From the NCBI GenBank assembly GCA_963933065.1, contig CAWVUB010000029.1:1-21465 (forward strand): a stretch of DNA of 21,465 nt. Direction: 5' to 3'. Positions 6,920-15,258 of this stretch are shown piece by piece; position 1 is the stretch's first letter, and each line of letters starts with the position of its first letter. Source of the stretch: UBA9410 sp963933065. Its GTDB lineage: Bacteria > Actinomycetota > Acidimicrobiia > Acidimicrobiales > MedAcidi-G1. The notes beneath the pieces were generated by a model. The model made no database searches. It had not been told where the DNA came from and worked only from the letters and a program-made list of their open reading frames with translations. A program made the position numbers and the translations under genes.

Positions 6920-8767
6920 ATGACCGAACTAGACAGCTCCAACGTTTCGTCAACGGCGGCTAAGGGACAGCCGTCTGCAGCGACACCGGTGTCGAAAACC
7001 GCGCCACCTGTGACCCCAAAACTTTCAACGTGGGAATGGGTAAGGGAAAACCTCTTTTCGAGTCCGTTCAATTGCGGACTCACCGTGGTCACCACCGTCA
7101 TTCTTTTAACCATATTTCGAGGCCTCTTAGCCTTCATCTTTAATCCTGTACGTCAGTGGAACGGGGTAGCCACCAACCTGCGGCTGATGATGACTCGTGC
7201 GTACCCTGAAGAGCAGTACGTCCGAGTCTGGGTCTGTGTTGCGGTGATCCTTATCCTCACCGGTCTGTCGATGGCGATTTGGCATGCCGGATCAGCGTTG
7301 CCGGTTTCGGAAGTTGGACGCAAGCTCCTGACCACAGGCACCATCCTCGTGCTGTTTGCGCTTCTGGCTCCTTTCAGCACTACAGCAACCATGCTTTGGC
7401 TGCTAGTCGCGCTCGTTGTGCTCGGTTTCGCCGAACTTCTTCGGCGCAGTGCTGGGGGCCTAGAAGGACAAACGATTAGCACCTTGACCCTTTTGGTGAT
7501 CACTCTGTCAGGCCTAGTGGCCTCACTATGGGTAATTCCCTACGGGCACCACTCCTACATACCTAAGCGCGATCCTCGGGTGTTGGCTGAACCAGGCACA
7601 GTGGCGTTGAGCACCAAGTTGCCCTGGACGCTGATGCTTGTCATTGCGGTAGTTGCTTATTTCACAGGTCGCGCCCTCCGGGATCGCCTACCCACCAACG
7701 CCACCCGATTCACCCTTATAGCCCTTTGGCTCTTAGCGCCCCCGGCACTGCTTTATCTGGTGCTAAGAGATCCTGCTTTCGACATGGGCCACGTAGCCAC
7801 TACGGATCTTCCAATATTTGCTGCCTACGCCTTAGGCGGAACGGCCTTACTCTCTTGGCTCACCCGCCCATCCACCGGGGAGTTGGGTCGAATCGTCTCT
7901 GCGGTGGTCCTTTTAGCCGGCTTTTGCTCATTCCTCACACCGATGCGGATGATCGTGCGAATCGACATGCTCGCACTGGCTATCTTTGCCCTCGCCGCTC
8001 CAACATTCTCTGGTGGGCCACGTGCCCAGAAGCGCTATGTAGCGGGCTGGATCGGTCTACTTGGTGTGATGTCTTGGCTGATCACAGCTATCAATACCCC
8101 GTCAACAGTTTCAGTTCCCGGGGGCTTTTTCATCGGAGGCATGTCGATCACCCTGATGGTCGCCGTCTTCACCCTTGTCATTTCGTTCCCATTGGGCATT
8201 GCTCTTGCTTTGGCACGCACATCCAGCATGCCGATCTTCCGACTTCTAGCAACCTGGTTCATCGAGTTCGTACGCGGGATTCCTCTGATCACGATCTTGA
8301 TCTTCTTCTCGATCATGGTGCCGCTGTTCCTTCCTAGAGGCATGCACCTTGGTGAGGTTGCGGCCGTCATCATTGGCTATGTCCTGTTCTCGTCGGCCTA
8401 CCTCGCCGAAAATGTTCGAGGCGGACTGCAATCAATTACCCGGGGACAGCAAGAGGCTGCCGACGCTGTAGGTATGACAACTGCACAGAAAACTCTGTTT
8501 ATTGTCTTGCCACAAGCCCTCCGAGTCTCTATTCCACCTCTAGTAGGGCACTGCATCGGAGTCTTCAAAGAAACGTCGCTCTTGGCCATTATTGGAGTAT
8601 TCGACATCCTGTACATCGGCCGAATTGTCATTCCCGGTCAAACCGAATTCATGGGGAGCACCAAGGAAAATGTCTTGTTTGTCTCCCTGATCTACTGGAT
8701 CTTCGCCTACCAGATGTCTAAAGCCAGCCAGCGCTTGGAACAGCGCACCGGGCTGGGCGAACGATAA
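6920..8767 (+). CDS. aapM: General L-amino-acid ABC transporter, permease 2 (very long form)
   Basis: A 615-residue permease of the AapM/BztC type and partner of the preceding permease. The N-terminal cytoplasmic tail is Ala/Pro/Thr-rich, then WEWVRENLFSSPFN (38-51) matches the family's usual entry. A long hydrophobic region follows (about 55-390, roughly eight to ten TM segments, few motifs). The canonical permease domain occupies about 395-610: GGMSITLMV, FIEFVRGIPLITILI (448-462), AYLAENVRGGL (493-503) and the EAA loop EAADAVGMT with LPQALRVSIPP (about 512-540). Usual AapM length is about 380 residues, so some 230 residues of membrane sequence are added. The gene starts on the base after the previous stop. 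Confidence 0.92.
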   Translation: MTELDSSNVSSTAAKGQPSAATPVSKTAPPVTPKLSTWEWVRENLFSSPFNCGLTVVTTVILLTIFRGLLAFIFNPVRQWNGVATNLRLMMTRAYPEEQYVRVWVCVAVILILTGLSMAIWHAGSALPVSEVGRKLLTTGTILVLFALLAPFSTTATMLWLLVALVVLGFAELLRRSAGGLEGQTISTLTLLVITLSGLVASLWVIPYGHHSYIPKRDPRVLAEPGTVALSTKLPWTLMLVIAVVAYFTGRALRDRLPTNATRFTLIALWLLAPPALLYLVLRDPAFDMGHVATTDLPIFAAYALGGTALLSWLTRPSTGELGRIVSAVVLLAGFCSFLTPMRMIVRIDMLALAIFALAAPTFSGGPRAQKRYVAGWIGLLGVMSWLITAINTPSTVSVPGGFFIGGMSITLMVAVFTLVISFPLGIALALARTSSMPIFRLLATWFIEFVRGIPLITILIFFSIMVPLFLPRGMHLGEVAAVIIGYVLFSSAYLAENVRGGLQSITRGQQEAADAVGMTTAQKTLFIVLPQALRVSIPPLVGHCIGVFKETSLLAIIGVFDILYIGRIVIPGQTEFMGSTKENVLFVSLIYWIFAYQMSKASQRLEQRTGLGER

Positions 8768-8798
8768 CGATACTTTTTGAGGCCTACGAGGTGATTCC

Positions 8799-9587
8799 AT
8801 GACTGACCCAGCAACAGCCGAGACCCAGACAGAACCGATTCGGGATCTGTCCAAAGCACGCGACGTCATCGTGTGTGAGAACGTTTCGAAATGGTACGGA
8901 GACTTTCAGGCTCTTGACAGAGTCTCAGCGACTATCAAAGAACAGGAAGTCGTAGTGGTTCTGGGACCTTCGGGCTCTGGAAAGTCGACGTGGATCCGTT
9001 GTATCAACCGTCTAGAACAGCATCAGGAAGGCCGAATAGTCGTAGACGACGTAGAACTCACCAACGACCTACGCAATATTGAAAAGGTGCGGTCCGAAGT
9101 CGGGATGGTGTTCCAGCAGTTCAACTTGTTTCCCCACCTGAAAATTCTCGACAACGTGACTCTTGCGCCCATCTGGGTGCGAAAAAAGCCACGGCCCGAA
9201 GCCGAATCGCAGGCCATGGCCCTATTGGAGCGAGTGGGCATCCCCGAACAAGCGCAGAAGTACCCGGGCCAACTGTCAGGCGGCCAGCAGCAGCGGGTCG
9301 CCATCGCCCGTGCTCTGGCCATGGAGCCCCGGATAATGCTGTTCGACGAGCCCACATCAGCACTCGATCCGGAGATGATCAAAGAAGTCCTGGACGTCAT
9401 GAAGACTCTGGCACAGTCCGGGATGACCATGATGGTCGTAACCCATGAAATGGGCTTCGCCAAAGAGGTGGCCGACAGGCTCATCTTCATGGAAGGTGGA
9501 CAGATCGTCGAGCAGAACTCGACCGAGGAGTTCTTCTCTAATCCGACTGAGGAACGTACAAAGTTGTTCCTCTCCCAGATTCTCTAG
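8799..9587 (+). CDS. aapP: General L-amino-acid ABC transporter, ATPase
   Basis: A 262-residue ABC ATPase that drives the two permeases from the cytoplasmic face. Motifs in order: Walker A GPSGSGKST (56-64), Q-loop VFQQFNLFPH (Gln at 106), signature LSGGQQQR (159-166), Walker B IMLFDEP with catalytic E184, D-loop SALD and H-switch H216 in VVTHEMGF. All catalytic residues are intact and it closely resembles GlnQ/HisP/AapP proteins. The first 22 residues are an extra polar tail. GAGGTG lies about seven bases upstream of the ATG, and the gene follows the permease by 31 bases. Confidence 0.95.
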   Translation: MTDPATAETQTEPIRDLSKARDVIVCENVSKWYGDFQALDRVSATIKEQEVVVVLGPSGSGKSTWIRCINRLEQHQEGRIVVDDVELTNDLRNIEKVRSEVGMVFQQFNLFPHLKILDNVTLAPIWVRKKPRPEAESQAMALLERVGIPEQAQKYPGQLSGGQQQRVAIARALAMEPRIMLFDEPTSALDPEMIKEVLDVMKTLAQSGMTMMVVTHEMGFAKEVADRLIFMEGGQIVEQNSTEEFFSNPTEERTKLFLSQIL

Positions 9588-9613
9588 ATCTTGGACCGAC
9601 CCAGGGCCCAAAC

Positions 9614-10480
9614 ATGAAGGTTTCACCACTGACAGGGGTGCTCGGTGCTCGGGTGGACGAGTTGGACCTGACCCCAGATTTGGCTGCCGCTGAGGTCGCC
9701 GCACTGCGCTCCGCGCTTCTAGAACACGAAGTGGTGGTTGTGCCCGGCCAGAGTCTCACACCTCTAGAACAGGCACACTTCAGCCACCTGCTGGGCAACT
9801 ACTCGCCAGTGCCTTTCGTGCAATCAGTTCCGGAGCATCCTGAGGTCATCAAGGTCGTGAAGGAAGCCACCGAGCCTGAGGCATTCAACTTCGGCGGCGT
9901 ATGGCATAGCGACTTTTCTTTTCTGGATGCCCCACCAGCGTTCACCATTCTTCATGCTCTAGACGTGCCGGAGGTGGGTGGCGACACGGTCTGGGCGTCG
10001 ATGACTAACGCCTTCGAAGCTCTGCCTGATGAAATGGGCGATCGTTTTGAAGGAGTCACATGTGTGCATTCGGCAAGCGCCAGCTACTCCCCTGCTCAGC
10101 AAGAGTTGCATTCAGGACTCTCAGGGATGACGATCCGTACGTCTGAATCGGCTGAAGCCACACAAGAGCACCCCTTGTTGTGCACACACCCCGAGACCGG
10201 CAAGCGCAGTCTGTTCTTTAACGGGACTTACGTGCGGGGTTTACGCGGCGTGGGGATCGGTGACGGATCCGAGTCTGGAGCCAAAGAAGAACTCCGCTTA
10301 CTTAAGTGGCTTAACGACTTCAGCACGCACGTGCGATTCACTTTCCGACATCGGTGGGCAAACGGTGACGTCGTGCTTTGGGACAACCGGTCTACGCAAC
10401 ATGTCGCGTTGAACGACTACGCAGGTCACCGGCGAGAACTAAACCGTACGACAGTTGCCGGGTCGGAACCAACCGACTGA
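9614..10480 (+). CDS. TauD/TfdA-family Fe(II)/2-oxoglutarate dioxygenase
   Basis: A 288-residue cytoplasmic oxygenase that would couple 2-oxoglutarate decarboxylation to hydroxylation, often releasing a heteroatom group. The iron triad is visible: H98 and D100 in WHSDFSF, and H263 in DNRSTQHVALNDY. The 2-oxoglutarate-binding Arg lies in GHRRELNRTT (271-280). Length matches TauD/TfdA (about 280-300). It starts 26 bases after the ABC ATPase gene, so it is probably in the same transcript. That hints at an imported amino acid or amino sulfonate as substrate, but the substrate cannot be read from sequence. Taurine, 2,4-D, carnitine-type and free amino-acid hydroxylases all share this fold. Confidence 0.9.
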   Translation: MKVSPLTGVLGARVDELDLTPDLAAAEVAALRSALLEHEVVVVPGQSLTPLEQAHFSHLLGNYSPVPFVQSVPEHPEVIKVVKEATEPEAFNFGGVWHSDFSFLDAPPAFTILHALDVPEVGGDTVWASMTNAFEALPDEMGDRFEGVTCVHSASASYSPAQQELHSGLSGMTIRTSESAEATQEHPLLCTHPETGKRSLFFNGTYVRGLRGVGIGDGSESGAKEELRLLKWLNDFSTHVRFTFRHRWANGDVVLWDNRSTQHVALNDYAGHRRELNRTTVAGSEPTD

Positions 10481-10501
10481 TTGCCTTCTTGTCCCCACCG
10501 C

Positions 10502-11371
10502 TCAATCATCACGAAGTAACTCGATGAGAGCGCTGGTATCCCAGCGGCCATGGCCCTCACGCTGAAGGCGAGCATAGAACTGGTCAACCATTGCAGTGAC
10601 AGGCAAGGTGGCACCGACACGTTGTGCTTCATCGAACACGATTCCGAGATCTTTACGCATCCAGTCCAACGCAAAGCCATGGTCAAAATGTCGGTCGAGC
10701 ATAGTGCGGGCTCGATTGTCCATCTGCCAAGAACCTGATGCGCCAGCACTGATCGCTGCAAGAACCTTCTCTTGATCAAGACCGGAACGCCTGCCGAAGT
10801 CGAGAGCCTCGGACAAGCCCTGGATCAGCCCGGCGATGCAGACCTGATTGACCATCTTCGTGAGTTGACCTGAACCAGTGCCCCCAACCAAAACAGCGAT
10901 CTTCGCGTAAGAATCGATTATGGCTTCTGCGTCAGCGAAGACCTCAGGATCTCCCCCACACATCACCGATAGTTGACCGTTCTGGGCGCCCGCCTGCCCT
11001 CCCGAAACTGGTGCATCTATGAACCCAAGCCCTGACTCATCAGCCGTAGCACGAATTTCCCGGGCCACCTCAGCCGACGCAGTGGTGTGGTCTACCAGCG
11101 TGGTGCCTGACGTCATGCCCGCCAGAGCGCCGTCGCCGCCGAAAACCACGGAGCGAAGGTCATCGTCGTTACCAACGCAAACCATCACAAAGTCCGCGCC
11201 GGTAGCCGCTTCCCGCGGAGTTGGAGCCGAGACGCCTCCGTGCTCAGCGACCCAGGCCTCAGCTGTGGCGCTCGTCCGGTTGTACACCGTGGTGGCATGC
11301 CCGGCGGCCTGAAGATGGCCTGCCATGGGATACCCCATGACTCCAAGGCCGACAAATGCACAGTTCGCCAT
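10502..11371 (-). CDS. NAD(P)-dependent beta-hydroxyacid dehydrogenase (3-hydroxyisobutyrate dehydrogenase-like)
   Basis: A 289-residue oxidoreductase of the 3-hydroxyisobutyrate / tartronate-semialdehyde reductase family. The N-terminal Rossmann motif is GLGVMG (8-13), followed by YNRT at 30-33; the Arg after Asn suggests NADP(H) preference. The substrate loop is DAPVSGG (119-125) and the catalytic Lys is K172 in GSGQLTKMVNQ. The all-helical C-terminal domain is complete. CAGGAG six bases before the ATG (minus strand, 11378-11383) supports the start. It is convergent with the dioxygenase gene (21 bases between stops) and divergent from the SDR operon. Likely roles are valine degradation or glycerate-type hydroxyacid metabolism; the choice is not decidable here. 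Confidence 0.9.
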   Translation of the reverse strand: MANCAFVGLGVMGYPMAGHLQAAGHATTVYNRTSATAEAWVAEHGGVSAPTPREAATGADFVMVCVGNDDDLRSVVFGGDGALAGMTSGTTLVDHTTASAEVAREIRATADESGLGFIDAPVSGGQAGAQNGQLSVMCGGDPEVFADAEAIIDSYAKIAVLVGGTGSGQLTKMVNQVCIAGLIQGLSEALDFGRRSGLDQEKVLAAISAGASGSWQMDNRARTMLDRHFDHGFALDWMRKDLGIVFDEAQRVGATLPVTAMVDQFYARLQREGHGRWDTSALIELLRDD

Positions 11372-11493
11372 GATGAACTCCTGTTTACCTAACGAGTTGG
11401 GGACCTAATTTGAGAGGCGGTCGGTTGTCAGCGACCGTTGTTAGCCAGATCAGCCGTAGCAGCCAGCAGATCAGAAATCTATGCCATCACCGC

Positions 11494-11513
11494 CGTCTAC
11501 GTCACGGTAGACG
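11494..11513. promoter_or_regulatory. Candidate regulator-binding palindrome
   Basis: CGTCTAC and GTAGACG form a perfect 7-base inverted repeat around a 6-base spacer. Size and location in a divergent promoter region fit a dimeric repressor operator (TetR or GntR type), but no regulator gene is in the window to pair with it. Confidence 0.4.
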
Positions 11514-11755
11514 CCCTGAACGTTCGCCGCTCGACGTTTCTACTCCCCAATGGGGATATTCCTACTCCGCCCGAGGGAGACTGCTTAAAACTCCTCGAAT
11601 CTAAGGAAGTTAGTCCACCGTTTACCGCAACTCGATCTGAGTCCCAGCCGGGTAGAAAAACCGGGCCCGCTGAGAAGCGGCATATCCCGTGCAAGCAGCG
11701 GCGCCGTTAGAGTTTCACACTGATTGTTCTGCCCAACTAACAACTCCACAGCAAA

Positions 11756-11765
11756 AGGTGCACCT
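11756..11765. promoter_or_regulatory. Palindrome overlapping the SDR ribosome-binding site
   Basis: AGGTGCACCT is a perfect 10-base palindrome, and its AGGTG half is the likely Shine-Dalgarno sequence for the ATG at 11769. A protein bound here, or RNA pairing, could affect translation initiation. Chance occurrence is possible. Confidence 0.35.
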
Positions 11766-11768
11766 CTA

Positions 11769-12701
11769 ATGGGAAATCTCGTCGAAGGCCGCGTGGCCAT
11801 CGTGACCGGCGCTGGCCGCGGCATTGGTCGTGAGCACGCCCTCATGCTCGCCAGTAACGGGGCCAAAGTGATCGTGAACGACCTTGGTGGAGATGCCGCT
11901 GGCGAAGGAGTCGATGTCACCCCGGCTCAATCGGTGGTCGACGAAATCGTCACCATGGGTGGTGAGGCAGTTGTGAACGGCGCAAACGTGGCTGACTTTG
12001 ACGCAGCTGGCGAGATGATTCAGCAGGCCATCGACACATTCGGGAGTTGTGACATCCTCATCAACAACGCTGGCATCCTGCGCGACCGAATGGTGTTCTC
12101 GATGGGAGAATCTGACTGGGATGCAGTAATTAACGTGCACCTAAAAGGCACCTTTGCCCCAACCCATCACGCCGCGGTCTATTGGCGCGAGAAGGTCAAA
12201 GCGGGCGGCGAGGCATTCGGTCGGATTGTCAACACAGCATCACCGTCAGGCATCTATGGGAACATCGGGCAGTCCAACTATGGGGCTGCCAAGGCAGGGA
12301 TTGCCTCGTTCACCATCATCACTGCCATGGAGCTCACCCGGTACGGGGTGACTTGCAACTGCTTGGCGCCGGGTGCCTACACACGCATGACCAAAGACCT
12401 GCCGGGATTTGCCGGGATGGACGAAGAGACCCAAGAGAAGATGGGACCCCGCTGGATAGCCGTGACAACGGCATGGCTTTGCAGCGAGGCAGCCGAGAAC
12501 GTGACCGGACGAGTGTTTGACATAGTTGGTCAGCGGGTCGGCATTGCCGAGCAGTGGCATCTGGGCCCAACAGCCATGCAGACCGAGGATCCCGCTGACA
12601 TGACTGACGTGATTGCTGGACTGATGGCCGAGGCTCAGCTGAACTCCGACATGGGGGGAAACCCGGCTGAAGGGCCTGGGCGACCAGGTCACGTGCTCTA
12701 A
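11769..12701 (+). CDS. SDR-family oxidoreductase, 17beta-HSD4 / MFE-2-like
   Basis: A 310-residue short-chain dehydrogenase resembling the hydroxyacyl-CoA dehydrogenase domain of multifunctional enzyme 2 (17beta-HSD type 4). The NAD motif TGAGRGIG is at 13-20, with VNDLGGD just after beta-2 favouring NAD(H). NNAGILRD (99-106) and the active site S158, Y171, K175 (YGAAKAG, 13-residue Ser-Tyr spacing) are intact. The C-terminal tail is longer than in simple SDRs, as in the MFE-2 type. The ATG at 11769 is chosen over an upstream non-ATG start because AGGTG precedes it and MGNLVEGRVAIVTG is the natural N-terminus. It is the first gene of a beta-oxidation-like operon and would oxidise a 3-hydroxyacyl-CoA. 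Confidence 0.9.
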   Translation: MGNLVEGRVAIVTGAGRGIGREHALMLASNGAKVIVNDLGGDAAGEGVDVTPAQSVVDEIVTMGGEAVVNGANVADFDAAGEMIQQAIDTFGSCDILINNAGILRDRMVFSMGESDWDAVINVHLKGTFAPTHHAAVYWREKVKAGGEAFGRIVNTASPSGIYGNIGQSNYGAAKAGIASFTIITAMELTRYGVTCNCLAPGAYTRMTKDLPGFAGMDEETQEKMGPRWIAVTTAWLCSEAAENVTGRVFDIVGQRVGIAEQWHLGPTAMQTEDPADMTDVIAGLMAEAQLNSDMGGNPAEGPGRPGHVL

Positions 12702-12729
12702 CCGGCGCTGAAAACAACGAGGTTTAATT

Positions 12730-13968
12730 ATGGCAATTGACTTCAGTCTGACTCCCGAACTCGAGGCGATCAGGACCCGTGTACGCACGTTCGTCGATGA
12801 CGTTGTCAAGCCTGGTGGGGCTGTCATCGACGGTGAGGGAAGTGCCGAAAAGCTTGTCGGCAAGGACCGAATTAGAGCTCTAGTGGAAATGCGTAAACAG
12901 GCTCACTCGGAAGGGCTGTGGCTGCCCCAAATGCCTAAGGAATGGGGTGGCATGGGGCTCGGACACGTCGAGTTGGCGATGGTGCAAGCTGAAGCCGCCC
13001 GGTCGTATTACGGGCCATGGGTCCTGAACTGCATGGCTCCCGACGAAGGCAACATGCACACATTGCTCCATTGGGCGACCGACGCTCAGAAGGAGAAGTA
13101 CCTAAAACCACTCTGCGAGGGCACCACCTCATCGTGCTTCGCCATGACTGAACCAGAGGTGGCTGGCTCAGATCCGACACTGATACGCACTAGTGCCTAC
13201 CCTGACGGGTCCGAGTGGGTCATTAACGGTCACAAGTGGTTCATCTCTAACGCCCACAGGTCCGCGTTCGCCATCCTTGTCTGTCGGACAGAAGATGACC
13301 CTGACCTGCCACAGGCGGCGAATACAGCCTTCTTGGTTGATATTCCCTCAGAAGGATGGAACGAAGTCCGTCAGATTGAAACGATGCACGGTTCCACTGG
13401 ACACAGTGAAATCTTGATCGAGGACCTACGTATTCATGACGACCAGATGTTGGGTGGGCGCGGACAAGGTCATCTACTGGGCCAGTACCGCTTAGGACCA
13501 GCCCGGCTGGCCCACTGCATGCGGTGGATTGCACAGGCCGAGACGGCACTGGACATGATGGTTGAGCGATCACTCGACCGATTTAGCCATGGGTCACTGC
13601 TAGCTGAGAAACAGGGAATCCAGTGGCTTATCGCTGACTCCACGATGGAGTTGTACCAATCGAAGTTGATGGTCCTCCACGCCGCTTACAAGATTGACCG
13701 GGGTGACGACTTCAAGTCAGAGGTGTCAATGGCCAAGCACTTTGTGGCCAACAGCCTGAATCGGATCATCGACCGAGCCATTCAGGTCCACGGAGCGCTC
13801 GGCTACTCGACCGATACGCCACTGGCCCACATGTTCCAGCAGGCCCGTTGGGCACGGTTCGCTGATGGGGCCGACGAGGTGCATCAGATGCGAATTGCCC
13901 AGAGATCAATTGCCGCGTGGACTGATACTGGATCAACGGCTCGAGCTACGGGCAATCTCCCGATCTGA
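12730..13968 (+). CDS. Acyl-CoA dehydrogenase, ACAD10/11-like
   Basis: A 412-residue FAD flavoenzyme that makes the 2,3 double bond in acyl-CoAs. Family signatures are LPKEWGG-type (LPQMPKEWGGMGL), CFAMTEPEVAGSDPT for FAD and substrate binding, GHKWFIS, and the C-terminal QVHGALGYSTDTPLAHM and RFADGADEVH. In MCAD-type enzymes the base Glu lies in YEGT. Here the aligned residue is Asp (D379 in ADGADEVH), as in the ACAD10/11 branch, which handles long or branched acyl chains. GAGGT precedes the ATG. It is 28 bases after the SDR stop and presumably in the same operon. Confidence 0.93.
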   Translation: MAIDFSLTPELEAIRTRVRTFVDDVVKPGGAVIDGEGSAEKLVGKDRIRALVEMRKQAHSEGLWLPQMPKEWGGMGLGHVELAMVQAEAARSYYGPWVLNCMAPDEGNMHTLLHWATDAQKEKYLKPLCEGTTSSCFAMTEPEVAGSDPTLIRTSAYPDGSEWVINGHKWFISNAHRSAFAILVCRTEDDPDLPQAANTAFLVDIPSEGWNEVRQIETMHGSTGHSEILIEDLRIHDDQMLGGRGQGHLLGQYRLGPARLAHCMRWIAQAETALDMMVERSLDRFSHGSLLAEKQGIQWLIADSTMELYQSKLMVLHAAYKIDRGDDFKSEVSMAKHFVANSLNRIIDRAIQVHGALGYSTDTPLAHMFQQARWARFADGADEVHQMRIAQRSIAAWTDTGSTARATGNLPI

Positions 13969-13975
13969 CCAAACT

Positions 13976-13999
13976 CAAAAGCTTTCGTTCAAGCTTTTG
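13976..13999 (+). promoter_or_regulatory. Intercistronic hairpin before the thiolase gene
   Basis: CAAAAGCTT and AAGCTTTTG form a perfect 9-base stem with a 6-base loop, eight bases after the acyl-CoA dehydrogenase stop. TTTT lies within the 3' arm instead of after it, so a weak bidirectional terminator or an mRNA 3'-end stabiliser are both possible. Confidence 0.5.
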
Positions 14000-14040
14000 C
14001 TCAACCGGACTAGCCACAACCTATTTACCAGGAGGACAAT

Positions 14041-15219
14041 ATGCGTGACGTCGTGATCGTAGATGCGGTGCGGACCCCAGTGGGCCGACGCAAGGGTGGG
14101 CTGTCCACCTGCCATAGCGTGGACGTACTGGGGATCGTCCAGAAAGCCCTCTTTGAAAGAACGGGTGTTGACCCCAGGGAGGTTGGGCAGGTAGTTGGCG
14201 GGTGTGTAGGCCAAGTGGGCATGCAATCCATGAACGTGACGCGCACGGCCTGGCTCACGGCTGGACTGCCCTTGGAAGTGCCCGCAACCACAATCGACAC
14301 TCAATGTGGATCAAGTCAGCAAGCCACCAACATTGCGTACGCGTTGGTGGCCAGCGGTGTGGTGGATTCTGCAGTGGGCTGCGGTGTCGAGTTGATGAGT
14401 CAGGTGGGCTTCGGAGCAACTTCGCCCAAGGACCCCAACTCAGGACGGCCAATTAACCGCAACTATTTCGAACACTTCGAATTCACATCGCAGTTCGAGG
14501 GATCAGAACGGATCGCTGAACAGTGGGGCATCACCCGATTGGAGGCCGATGCGTTCGGCGTGCAGTCTCAAGCTCGGGCAGCGCGTGCATGGGATGAAGA
14601 CCGGTTTGCCACCCAGATTGTTCCAGTGGACGCTCCAGTCCTCGATGAAGAAGGCAAGCCGACCGGTGAAACAAAAACAATCACCCGGGACGAGGGCTTA
14701 AGAGAGACCAGCATGGTGTCGCTAGCCAACCTGAAGCCATCAGGCCGGGAGGACGGTGTACATACGGCGGGAACGTCGTCACAAATCTCAGATGGTGCCG
14801 GTGCAGTGCTAATAATGACCGCCGAGAAAGCCACTGAGTTGGGCCTCAAACCATTGGCTCGAATTGTGGACTCGTGTCTAGTGGGAGCCGATCCAGAGTT
14901 GATGCTGACCGGCCCAATTGGTGCCACCCAGAAGTTGTTGGCTGATAACGGCCTCTCGATGGACGACATTGACGTGGTTGAAATCAACGAGGCATTTGCA
15001 TCAGTGGTACTGGCGTGGGAGAAGGAACTTTCACCCGATATGGACACAGTCAATCCGAACGGTGGGGCCATTGCTCTGGGTCATCCACTTGGCGGGACAG
15101 GTGCAATCCTGACGACTAAGGCAGTGCATGAACTGCAGCGAGTCGATGGCGAGTACGCCGTGATCACCATGTGCTGCGGCGGCGGGCTGGGCACCGGAAC
15201 TCTCCTTCAGCGCCTCTAG
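14041..15219 (+). CDS. Thiolase (3-ketoacyl-CoA thiolase), FadA5-like
   Basis: A 392-residue thiolase that cleaves 3-ketoacyl-CoA with CoA. The catalytic residues are present: C89 in DTQCGSSQQA, H348 in GHPLGGTGA and C378 in TMCCGGGLGTGT. Segments such as VIGGCV-like VVGGCVGQVG, TRTAWLTAGLP, LDEEGKPTGE, HTAGTSSQISDGAGAVL and NEAFASVVLAWEKELSPDMD resemble the mycobacterial steroid side-chain thiolase FadA5 from memory. AGGAGG five bases before the ATG is the strongest ribosome-binding site in this operon. With the SDR and acyl-CoA dehydrogenase it completes most of a beta-oxidation turn; a hydratase is not in the window. Confidence 0.93.
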   Translation: MRDVVIVDAVRTPVGRRKGGLSTCHSVDVLGIVQKALFERTGVDPREVGQVVGGCVGQVGMQSMNVTRTAWLTAGLPLEVPATTIDTQCGSSQQATNIAYALVASGVVDSAVGCGVELMSQVGFGATSPKDPNSGRPINRNYFEHFEFTSQFEGSERIAEQWGITRLEADAFGVQSQARAARAWDEDRFATQIVPVDAPVLDEEGKPTGETKTITRDEGLRETSMVSLANLKPSGREDGVHTAGTSSQISDGAGAVLIMTAEKATELGLKPLARIVDSCLVGADPELMLTGPIGATQKLLADNGLSMDDIDVVEINEAFASVVLAWEKELSPDMDTVNPNGGAIALGHPLGGTGAILTTKAVHELQRVDGEYAVITMCCGGGLGTGTLLQRL

Positions 15220-15258
15220 GTACTGGAATCCTGACCATCTCACTAAGGCAGTACAAAT

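Larger units (their letters stand above)
11372..11768. other. Divergent intergenic region with candidate operators and hairpins
   Basis: This 397-base gap separates the minus-strand dehydrogenase from the plus-strand SDR operon, so both promoters should lie here. No convincing gene or RNA was recognised. Structured elements are CGTCTAC/GTAGACG (11494-11513), a TCCCC/GGGGA hairpin near 11544-11556, a CCGCT-GAGA-AGCGG hairpin with a GNRA-type loop (11667-11680) and the palindrome AGGTGCACCT (11756-11765). Small open frames here have no ribosome-binding site or motif and look random. Confidence 0.5.

Noticed and set aside
7726..8337. 203-codon plus-strand frame inside the second permease gene
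   Set aside because: Its Cys/His/Arg-rich sequence is typical of an out-of-frame shadow, and the overlapping permease frame carries all family motifs.
9023..9490. Long minus-strand frame opposite the ABC ATPase
   Set aside because: It lies opposite the highly conserved Walker and signature motifs and has no start signal or recognised motif.
11410..11710. Two short open frames in the divergent gap
   Set aside because: They have no ribosome-binding site, low-complexity Arg/Ser composition, and overlap each other in different frames across inverted repeats.
14568..15071. Long open frame on the minus strand inside the thiolase gene
   Set aside because: It has no family motif or ribosome-binding site and lies opposite an intact thiolase; it reflects codon bias of the real gene.
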